Shown here one piece after another: positions 1-7,926 of a stretch of DNA of 13,955 nt. The position numbers and the translations under genes are program-made. Origin of the DNA: Caldifarciminota bacterium (GTDB lineage Bacteria > WOR-3 > Hydrothermia > UBA1063 > CAJXJZ01); NCBI GenBank assembly GCA_027073945.1, contig JALTEL010000012.1, forward strand, positions 1-13,955, written 5' to 3'. The notes beneath the pieces are model-generated. The model was not told where the DNA came from. It searched no databases and saw nothing but the letters and a program-made list of their open reading frames with translations. The number at the start of each line of letters is the position of its first letter. Position 1 is the first letter of the stretch.

Positions 1-563
1 AGGACCACTTTGCAGAAGGGAACCCTTACCTGAAAAACGAACGTTACTTTCAGGCAGAAGAAGGAATGAAATTCATAAAATCGTTTATGCTTTTTTCGTT
101 AAACCACTTTGATAGATGGACCATCAATAAAATAATATGGATTCAACAGCAGCGGTATAAACCTTACAACATAGGCAAGTCTTACATTAGTGGAGAGGAG
201 TGCCTTTTTAGCCTTGCCAATAAAGACATTAAAATAACCCAAGCATTTTCATATCAAAGATTTAAAGATACACCATATCTCCCTCACATAACACTTACAA
301 CAAATTTCAACCTCAGATATATATGGGCAGAACTGTCTTACACAGGGAAAAGACTCGCCAAGCCATCAAGTACCAAATACTTTCCCGATTATGTACTTTT
401 AAATGCAGGTCTTTATTTTGAAAAAAATTTGCACTCCTGCCTTTTTTCTCTATCCGTAGAAACAAACAATTTACTCAATGTACATTACCAGAATATTCCC
501 GGGTACCCGGGTCAGAGCAGGACTTTTATTCTGGGACTGAAAATAAAGGAGGTAAACATATGA
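1..563 (+). CDS. TonB-dependent outer-membrane receptor, C-terminal part (5'-truncated)
   Basis: The reading frame is open from base 3, upstream of the first in-frame ATG at 66, so this is the 3' end of a longer gene whose start lies outside the window. About 186 residues are visible. They begin with a GNPYLKNERYFQAEEG-like segment, the usual 'GNPxLKPE' turn of TonB-dependent receptor barrels, and end with NNLLNVHYQ followed by PGYPGQSRTFILGL, the typical last two strands. The plug domain and TonB box are not visible. Such receptors import large scarce nutrients (corrinoids, siderophores, sugars) across the outer membrane using TonB energy. The stop overlaps the next gene by ATGA. The next two genes point to a corrinoid (BtuB-like) substrate, but the barrel fragment alone cannot show this. 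The last residue is Ile rather than the common aromatic. Family assignment is firm; the substrate is inferred. Confidence 0.88.
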   Translation, partial: DHFAEGNPYLKNERYFQAEEGMKFIKSFMLFSLNHFDRWTINKIIWIQQQRYKPYNIGKSYISGEECLFSLANKDIKITQAFSYQRFKDTPYLPHITLTTNFNLRYIWAELSYTGKRLAKPSSTKYFPDYVLLNAGLYFEKNLHSCLFSLSVETNNLLNVHYQNIPGYPGQSRTFILGLKIKEVNI

Positions 564-1564
564 GAAACTTCACAACAGTAATAGCTGCTATACTTATAGT
601 AGCAGGATGTGGAAAAAAGCAAGATCACATAGAGGTCTCGGGTGAAGAAAAGGTAATTATACTCAACAATCTCTCAGAAACATACTCCATATTTGACCCT
701 GATAGCAATACGCTAATTACAGATGTTGACACAACCGGCTCAGTTCCAAATGATATAAGGATAGAAGGAGATGTGGCTTATATAGTGAACTCAGGTTTCG
801 GGGGAACCCCTTCTATTGAAAAGATAAATATCAGAGACGACAAGGTACTATCTTATACGCCATTACCTGACGGCTCAAATCCGTGGAGTATAGCACTTAG
901 TCCCTCATGCCTGTATGTCTCGCTTTATGGTAAAAACAAGCTCTACAAAATGGATAAATATCTCAATATTCTTGACTCTGTTTCCGTTGGCATGTCACCG
1001 GAAGGTCTAATCGCCGATGGGAAAAGCATATATGTAGCCTGTACAGGGACTTATCCCTCTTATACAAACAGTTATATTTACGAAATCATTGACTCTTCGG
1101 GTTTAAAGGTTACTGACTCTATCAGTGCACAGTGCAATCCCCAGGTACTCAATATACAGGGAGATACCTTATTCGCACTTCTAACAGGAGATTATGCCAA
1201 TGTCAAAGGGAAAATACTTAAGATAAACGTAAAAAACAATACGGTCTTTGACACCATTAACACAAATTATGCCCCGGGAGATATGTACATAGATGATAAC
1301 AACATCTACATTGTAGATTGGAATGCCGGTATAGGCAGGCTTAAAAGAGTGGACAATTCAGTGAATTGGATATATTCGGGTACAGGCGTATCAAGAATAA
1401 CAGGTGATGTAAAAGGTAGAGTCTTTGCGACCATTTTCTCAAGCGCAGGAAGTAATTACCTTCTACAATTTACCGCGGATAAGCCAAGTGACATTGACAG
1501 TGTATTTACCGGGAGCAAAAAAGGGACACAGGGTTTAGCAATATGGTACACAACCCTTTATTAA
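560..1564 (+). CDS. Beta-propeller surface lipoprotein, BtuG/YncE-like
   Basis: The 334-residue product has a lipoprotein signal: a short n-region, a hydrophobic stretch at residues 5-16 and a lipobox ending A15-G16-C17. The mature part repeats a blade pattern about seven times: a 'P-x-x-(I/L)' turn, then a hydrophobic strand such as VAYIVNSG (about 72), LYVSLYG (about 118), IYVACTG (about 157), LFALLTG (about 204), IYIVDW (about 249) and VFATIF (about 288). The final strand, near 325-330, probably closes the ring with residues 31-36. This is the YncE/YVTN-type propeller fold. In Bacteroides a propeller lipoprotein, BtuG, captures vitamin B12 and sits on the BtuB receptor, and its gene lies next to btuB. 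The same arrangement is seen here. The start has a strong ribosome site, AAGGAGGT at 546-553, and overlaps the receptor stop. Fold and lipidation are well supported; the ligand is inferred. Confidence 0.8.
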   Translation: MRNFTTVIAAILIVAGCGKKQDHIEVSGEEKVIILNNLSETYSIFDPDSNTLITDVDTTGSVPNDIRIEGDVAYIVNSGFGGTPSIEKINIRDDKVLSYTPLPDGSNPWSIALSPSCLYVSLYGKNKLYKMDKYLNILDSVSVGMSPEGLIADGKSIYVACTGTYPSYTNSYIYEIIDSSGLKVTDSISAQCNPQVLNIQGDTLFALLTGDYANVKGKILKINVKNNTVFDTINTNYAPGDMYIDDNNIYIVDWNAGIGRLKRVDNSVNWIYSGTGVSRITGDVKGRVFATIFSSAGSNYLLQFTADKPSDIDSVFTGSKKGTQGLAIWYTTLY

Positions 1565-1932
1565 AATGGTATGTTGAACAAAAGAGAAAGAGGGACAGCA
1601 TTGTCAAAAAGTATGGGTTGCATACACCTTATGAAATTGCTGATTTCTTCACATATAGTAATCTAAGTAAGTTAGAGCCCGATTACTGTCCTCTGTTCTC
1701 AAAAGGTCAAAAATGCCATGACATGCCAGCAGAGGAACTCGTTTGCTATTTTTGCGGATGTCCTTATTATGATTATGAGTATTATAATGAAGAGAGGCAG
1801 GAATACGGCAGGTGCAAAATAAATTCCATCTATGGAAAAAGGAATGAATACGGATACTGGGATTGCACAAAGTGTTTATTACCACACAGAAAGTCATTTG
1901 TTATCAAATTTATCAAAAAAAATCATATATAA
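1543..1932 (+). CDS. Eight-cysteine zinc-finger-like small protein (cobalamin-associated family)
   Basis: This 129-residue soluble protein has cysteines at 49, 58, 68, 71, 73, 91, 108 and 111. The core reads CYFCGCPYY (68-76), then a glycine-rich stretch with C91, then DCTKCLLPHR (107-116). This matches my memory of the 'cysteine-rich small domain' / Zn-finger-like family (PF04071, COG2158), whose hallmark is FNCLFCYCPLY...C...DCSNCLLPH. That domain is also known fused to a precorrin methyltransferase, so it is linked to corrinoid metabolism; its biochemical role is unknown. The N-terminal 45 residues are charged and helical-looking and lie outside the family core. The ATG lies 22 bases inside the end of the propeller gene, with only a weak AGGG upstream, which suggests translational coupling. 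A later in-frame TTG at 1618 is a less likely start. It probably binds a metal. Confidence 0.78.
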   Translation: MVHNPLLKWYVEQKRKRDSIVKKYGLHTPYEIADFFTYSNLSKLEPDYCPLFSKGQKCHDMPAEELVCYFCGCPYYDYEYYNEERQEYGRCKINSIYGKRNEYGYWDCTKCLLPHRKSFVIKFIKKNHI

Positions 1933-1936
1933 GGGG

Positions 1937-1965
1937 TTGACAGTCCGACATAATTTTTGTATTAA
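1937..1965 (+). promoter_or_regulatory. Predicted sigma70-type promoter of groESL
   Basis: A perfect -35 hexamer, TTGACA (1937-1942), is followed by a 17-base spacer and TATTAA (1960-1965), which matches four of six -10 positions. Transcription would start near 1972, giving a leader of about 35 bases that carries AGGAGGTGA just before the groES ATG. The -35 begins four bases after the stop of the upstream gene. No terminator separates the two units. No CIRCE inverted repeat (TTAGCACTC-N9-GAGTGCTAA) is present in the region. Confidence 0.65.
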
Positions 1966-2006
1966 TATTTACCCTGCAGAAGTGATTCTTAAAAAGGAGG
2001 TGAATA

Positions 2007-3938
<1,932 letters not shown>

Positions 3939-3960
3939 GCTTGAGAAATTGATATAAAAC

Positions 3961-3992
3961 GAGGGGGGTATTGAAATCATACCCCCCTTTAT
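3961..3992 (+). terminator. Hairpin terminator after groEL
   Basis: GGGGGGTAT (3963-3971) pairs perfectly with ATACCCCCC (3979-3987) around a seven-base loop. A flanking A-U pair and a G-U pair extend the stem to about eleven. The following tract is only TTTATAT, so termination may be incomplete. The ribosome site of the next gene starts about eight bases after the stem, and no separate promoter for that gene is evident. Partial read-through is therefore plausible. Confidence 0.75.
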
Positions 3993-4007
3993 ATAAGGAA
4001 GGTTATT

Positions 4008-4259
4008 TTGCCAATTTTTAACTATAAATGCAAAAAATGTGGAAGAACTTTTGAAATGCTTATACTGCCTCATGAACAAGAGCCAAAGACATGCCCTGTA
4101 TGTGGAGGCGAACTCGAAAGAATTTATGCAGGGAGTGTAGGCCTTGTCTTCAAAGGGTCTGGATTTTATGCCACTGACTACGCCAAAAAGCACACCCCTG
4201 CAACAAGTCCGCAGAAGAAGGACAGTCAAGGCAAAAAAAATAAAGGACAAAAAAATTAA
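4008..4259 (+). CDS. FmdB-family zinc-ribbon protein
   Basis: The 83-residue protein begins MPIFNYKCKKCGRTFE, the conserved opening of the FmdB-type regulatory/zinc-ribbon family. A second pair follows, CPVCGGELERI, giving a CxxC...CxxC ribbon (C8, C11 and about C30, C33). The tail (about 64-83) is low-complexity and Lys/Gln-rich. FmdB was named as a putative regulator of formamidase, but the true role of this widespread family is unknown. The start codon is TTG. It is chosen because the family motif begins exactly there and AAGGAAGG (3995-4002) sits five bases upstream. It lies straight after the groEL terminator and probably depends on read-through or a promoter I cannot see. Its stop interlocks with the stop of the convergent ATPase gene. 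Confidence 0.88.
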   Translation: MPIFNYKCKKCGRTFEMLILPHEQEPKTCPVCGGELERIYAGSVGLVFKGSGFYATDYAKKHTPATSPQKKDSQGKKNKGQKN

Positions 4260-4936
4260 TCATTTGAATCGGTTTCTACAAGTCCGTCTCTGATCTTTAT
4301 TATCCTGTCAGTTTTTCTCGCAACTTCAGGGTCATGCGTTACAACAATGATAGTTCTACCCTCATCGCTCAAATACCTAAAAATATCCATTATTTCATCA
4401 CTGCTCTTTGTATCAAGATTCCCTGTAGGTTCATCAGCAAGTATACAAACTGGGCTATTGACGAGTGCTCTTGCAATTGCAACTCTTTGTGCCTCACCTC
4501 CGGATAATTGAGTGGGACGATTATGTATTTTGCTGGCAAGCCCCACCTTAGCAAGGACATCATAGGCCTTTTTCTTTCGGACAGACTGCCTTACACCACT
4601 GTAAATAAGAGGAAGCTCTACATTTTCAGACGCGCTGAATCTCGGTAATAGATTAAAGGACTGAAAGACAAAGCCTATTTCCCTGTTTCTTACTTCTGCC
4701 CTTCTGTTATCATCAAATTGGGCTGTAACTTCTCCTTTAAAATGGTACATTCCGTCGGTAGGTCTGTCCAGAAGGCCGATAATGTGCATAAGAGTAGATT
4801 TCCCAGAACCAGAAGGTCCCATTATTGCCGCGAATTCACCTTCCTCTATTGACAGACTGATTCCTTTTAATGCTTCAAAACTTATGGAATCTGTTTTATA
4901 GACTTTTTTTACGCCTTCTAACCTTATAATTTCCAT
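4256..4936 (-). CDS. ABC transporter ATPase, LolD/MacB type
   Basis: The product is about 226 residues with all ABC ATPase motifs. Counting from the ATG at 4936, Walker A is GPSGSGKST at 40-48. Further on are the Q-loop FVFQSFNLLP, signature LSGGEAQRVAIARAL, Walker B ILADEP with the D-loop TGNLDT, and the H-loop VVTHD. This pattern is the LolD/MacB/FtsE subgroup that powers mechanotransmission exporters rather than transport through the membrane. A TTG at 4957 would add seven residues. The ATG is preferred because the family starts at MEIIRLEGVKKVY and GAAAGAG lies just upstream. The gene is last in the five-gene operon and overlaps the adaptor gene by 41 bases. Its partner is the MacB-like permease at the operon's start; E. 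coli MacB has both parts fused. Confidence is high for function class, moderate for the start. Confidence 0.93.
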   Translation of the reverse strand: MEIIRLEGVKKVYKTDSISFEALKGISLSIEEGEFAAIMGPSGSGKSTLMHIIGLLDRPTDGMYHFKGEVTAQFDDNRRAEVRNREIGFVFQSFNLLPRFSASENVELPLIYSGVRQSVRKKKAYDVLAKVGLASKIHNRPTQLSGGEAQRVAIARALVNSPVCILADEPTGNLDTKSSDEIMDIFRYLSDEGRTIIVVTHDPEVARKTDRIIKIRDGLVETDSND

Positions 4937-6062
4937 ATCTCTTTCTGCCTGTCCCAAGTGCTTTTATTCTAATCTTACTTCCGGTTTTCAACTTGTTCAA
5001 AACATCTGAAGGCCCCACAGCAACGGTGTCATGCACATTGAGTCCACTTTCTATCTGGACAAAATTCATCCCTTCTGTCCCTTTTTTAACAAACACCTTT
5101 TTTACAGAATCACCGGTAATTTTCCAGACAAAGAACCTTCTTTTCTGCATACCAATTGACTCAACCGGAATTGAAGGAACACTGTCCGCCTTTGAGACAA
5201 GTATCCTGGCGTTCACACTCATACCGGGAAGAAGTTTCAGTTTACCAGAGAGTATAATATAAACAGGGTATGAAACAACTGCATTGTAACTTCCACTGGA
5301 TTCAGGCATACCCACAATTCTTCGTACTCTACCTTTAATAACGGAATCCGCAAGGGCATCAACCGTTACTCTTGCAAATTGACCCAGTTTTATTTTTGTC
5401 ATTTCCGTTTCATCAACAAGGACTTTTGCCTCAAATGTATCAAGTCCCGCCACAGACATAATAACAGAACCAGGGGTGTTTATCGTACCTGCAATAGCCA
5501 TTTCTCCCTCTTCTTTGTAAACTGCTATAACCTCTCCTTTAATAGGTGACAGTATGGCGGTTTTGGATAGTTCCCTCTCGGATTCCAGAAGAAGCGATTT
5601 ATCTTCAACAACGAGTTCAGTAAGTCTTTTCTTGAGATTTTGAGCATCTTCAAATGCTTTCTTTGATATAAATCCTTTGCTATATAGTCCCTGTGCTCTC
5701 TCCAGGTCAACCTTGGATTGTTTCAAGTTTACAATATCCTGTGCAAGCCGTGCTTTTTGTGCATTAACCTTTGCCATATACGTTGAAGGGTCAACCTTAA
5801 GGAGAGTATCACCTCTATGGACGATATCCCCCTCCCTCACATAAATTTTTTCTATCCTGCCCATTACATCGGAGCCTATGCTCACCTGCTTCATTGCCCT
5901 GAGTGTTCCGTCACCCTCAACCCATTCTTTTATGGTTCTTTTTTTCACGACTTCGGCATTTATCTGGTATTTTTCTCTATTCCGTGACTTATTCTTATTC
6001 ACCACGACAAACACGACAATCAGTGCCACAATGCCTGACACTATCAGAATTTTTTTTACCAT
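4896..6062 (-). CDS. HlyD/MacA-like periplasmic adaptor
   Basis: The 388-residue protein has one N-terminal membrane anchor (about 4-22). Next come the first half of a barrel-sandwich (lipoyl-like) domain around 57-92 and a helical hairpin at about 95-167 rich in Lys/Glu/Leu heptads. The second lipoyl half (ILSPIKGEVIAVYKEEGE, about 170-187) follows, then beta-barrel and membrane-proximal domains. This is the membrane fusion protein of MacA/HlyD type, which joins an inner-membrane ABC exporter to a TolC channel across the periplasm. It overlaps the TolC-like gene by seven bases and the ATPase gene by 41. The final 19 residues are strongly basic (GRKRYGNYKVRRRKKSL) and lie mostly within the overlap, so this tail may be a by-product of the shared DNA. 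The anchor is not a lipobox. Confidence 0.92.
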   Translation of the reverse strand: MVKKILIVSGIVALIVVFVVVNKNKSRNREKYQINAEVVKKRTIKEWVEGDGTLRAMKQVSIGSDVMGRIEKIYVREGDIVHRGDTLLKVDPSTYMAKVNAQKARLAQDIVNLKQSKVDLERAQGLYSKGFISKKAFEDAQNLKKRLTELVVEDKSLLLESERELSKTAILSPIKGEVIAVYKEEGEMAIAGTINTPGSVIMSVAGLDTFEAKVLVDETEMTKIKLGQFARVTVDALADSVIKGRVRRIVGMPESSGSYNAVVSYPVYIILSGKLKLLPGMSVNARILVSKADSVPSIPVESIGMQKRRFFVWKITGDSVKKVFVKKGTEGMNFVQIESGLNVHDTVAVGPSDVLNKLKTGSKIRIKALGTGRKRYGNYKVRRRKKSL

Positions 6063-7273
6063 TTTACTTGCTCTCCCTTTAAATATTTAATGTAATAATG
6101 CAGTTTTTTTATATCACTGACAACAAGATGATAGGAATATTCGGCCTGGAGCAAAGATGCTTGTTCGTCCATAACACGTTTCATATCTATCTCTCCCAAC
6201 CTGTATTTTTCCTTAATCATAGCAAATTTTGCATGTTCCAGTTCCAATTTCGCTCTCTTTGCATAAAAATCCTGTTTCAACAAATTTAATCTCGAGAGGG
6301 CATTGCTGTATTCCAGATAACTGGAAAGCCTCGCCTTTTTGTACATAATTCCATATTGTTTTTGCTGCAAAGCCGCATCTACATTTTTCTGCATATAGAA
6401 AAACGGAGAAAAATCAACGCTTAAAGTATATACCCTTGACCTCGTAAAGTCATTCAGGTAATGCATTGGTAATTTTTCACCAGTGTAATCATATCCAATG
6501 GAAAATCCTACTTCAGGTAATATAGAAAAGATTTTCATCCACCTGTTGAACATGCCGCTATTATAGGTATTGCCTGCAGTTTGCTCCTCAAAGGATACAG
6601 GTTTTTCATTGTTTACAACTACAGTGTCATCTGGTATTATCTCAGACTCAACCGGTATAACAACAGTATCCATTGACAACAAAAGCATTTCTCTTATATT
6701 CATTTCATCTTTCAGGATATTCAACTTGTTTTTCAACACCTGAACTCTGGCATTTTGCATATTTATAACCGCCTCTTCGTATTCCAGAGAATCGCTTAGG
6801 CCATTCCTCAACTTTTCTTTTGTTAATCCCATTAAAAAATCCGAAATCTTCTGGTTCTCATAAGAAGATTGCAGAAGCTTGAAATCGGCAAATAGAGCAT
6901 AGTAAGCATCGGCAAGATTGTAGAAGCTTGAAGCATGAGTTTTGAAGCTATTTACTCTGCTATTTTCATAAGCGATGTAGCTATTATAGAGATTTGATAT
7001 CTTTTCAGTGGAAAAAATAGTGAAACCAAGGTTGATACCCTCTGAATAACGGAGCGGAGATATTGCAGCATCATAGTTTTTCACTCTGGAAAATGTCAGC
7101 GTGGGAGAAGCAATATAGGACAGAGAATTGAAAATCAAATCATTCTTGTTCATGAGGGTTGTAATATTTGATGATTGTATATCAGGATTAAGATGAAGAT
7201 AATTCCTGCACAGGAAATCGAAATTGACAAATAAGGTATCCATTGATATTAGAACAGATAGTATGAGGTTCAT
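6056..7273 (-). CDS. TolC-family outer-membrane efflux protein
   Basis: The 405-residue protein shows the long amphipathic helices of TolC proteins in two repeats. The first spans about 85-205 (YNLADAYYALF, LTKEKLRNGLSDSLEYEEAVINM) and the second about 305-400 (KLELEHAKFAMIKEKYRLGEIDMKR). The 'KYRLGEID/KLRNGLSDS' turns are the family's repeated motif. Between them are strand-like segments (VGFSIGYDYTG, YTLSVDFSPFFYM) expected of the barrel. Trimers form a tunnel through the outer membrane and periplasm. The ATG overlaps the stop of the Yip1-like gene by ATGA, and an in-frame stop lies two codons upstream, so the start cannot move further up. The N-terminus (MNLILSVLIS...) is a short, uncharged, weak signal sequence, which is odd. 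It acts with the adaptor and ABC genes beside it. Confidence 0.87.
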   Translation of the reverse strand: MNLILSVLISMDTLFVNFDFLCRNYLHLNPDIQSSNITTLMNKNDLIFNSLSYIASPTLTFSRVKNYDAAISPLRYSEGINLGFTIFSTEKISNLYNSYIAYENSRVNSFKTHASSFYNLADAYYALFADFKLLQSSYENQKISDFLMGLTKEKLRNGLSDSLEYEEAVINMQNARVQVLKNKLNILKDEMNIREMLLLSMDTVVIPVESEIIPDDTVVVNNEKPVSFEEQTAGNTYNSGMFNRWMKIFSILPEVGFSIGYDYTGEKLPMHYLNDFTRSRVYTLSVDFSPFFYMQKNVDAALQQKQYGIMYKKARLSSYLEYSNALSRLNLLKQDFYAKRAKLELEHAKFAMIKEKYRLGEIDMKRVMDEQASLLQAEYSYHLVVSDIKKLHYYIKYLKGEQVKW

Positions 7274-7914
7274 CCCTTAACAACTCCTGCAATACCGGCT
7301 ATTATTGCCCATACAAGGAGAATGGAAAACGAAAGTACTAAAGCATTCTTCTTACTCATCCCGGATTTCTTTGCAATTCCAACGGCTAAAACATAGTATG
7401 CCCATACTCCGAAGAGCTCTATTTTCTCAAAAGAATAATAAAAGAATTTTGAACTTTGAGGTATTAGAAGAGATAAGTCCATATGAAACGGGAATACCCC
7501 CGTAACAGTAACAAGCAAGAACTTCACAAAAGCTCCTATTGCCCTGATATACAGGCCATAGCCTGCTACTATGAGAGAGTCTGCAAACTTTTCTTCACTG
7601 CCAAAAATCGGTATCAACAGCTGCAAAAGTGCTGCTATAAAAACAAGCTCAAGAGGGAATGTAATAATAAGGGATAGTCCACCCCTTATAAATATAGATT
7701 TTTTTGTGAGGTATCTGGCTACCTTTTCCTGCTGACCCTGCGGCAGACTGGCGATATGCTCTGTAATGGCTTTCAATATATGACCGAAATTAAACTGCAC
7801 ATTCAATACATAGGTGATCAGCATAATTAGAAAGGTAACAATTGCGACCACAAGCCAGGAATTCTCTCTTTCTATTGTATCACCAGGATTTGTTATTATA
7901 CTGAAAAATTTCAT
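7270..7914 (-). CDS. Yip1-domain-like integral membrane protein
   Basis: The 214-residue protein has five predicted membrane segments, near 20-37, 79-104, 114-141, 165-181 and 191-212. It starts with MKFFSIITNPGDTI; an N-terminal 'I..P..t...' segment followed by about five helices is the look of bacterial Yip1-domain (PF04893) proteins. These are common in bacteria and have no settled function. The ribosome site AGGAGG, in the 12-base gap after the permease gene, sets the start. It lies between permease and TolC-like genes in a run of overlapping genes, so it is co-expressed with the exporter and may assemble with or assist it. That role is inferred from position only. It has no catalytic motif that I can see. 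Confidence 0.7.
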   Translation of the reverse strand: MKFFSIITNPGDTIERENSWLVVAIVTFLIMLITYVLNVQFNFGHILKAITEHIASLPQGQQEKVARYLTKKSIFIRGGLSLIITFPLELVFIAALLQLLIPIFGSEEKFADSLIVAGYGLYIRAIGAFVKFLLVTVTGVFPFHMDLSLLIPQSSKFFYYSFEKIELFGVWAYYVLAVGIAKKSGMSKKNALVLSFSILLVWAIIAGIAGVVKG

Positions 7915-7926
7915 AAAAACCTCCTG

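Noticed and set aside
66..563. A complete 165-residue gene starting at the ATG at 66
   Set aside because: The frame is open upstream to the window edge and the upstream residues match the TonB receptor barrel, so this ATG is an internal Met.
4937..4957. TTG at 4957 as the start of the ABC ATPase
   Set aside because: It adds seven residues not typical of the family and deepens the overlap; the ATG at 4936 fits homology and has a purine-rich site upstream.
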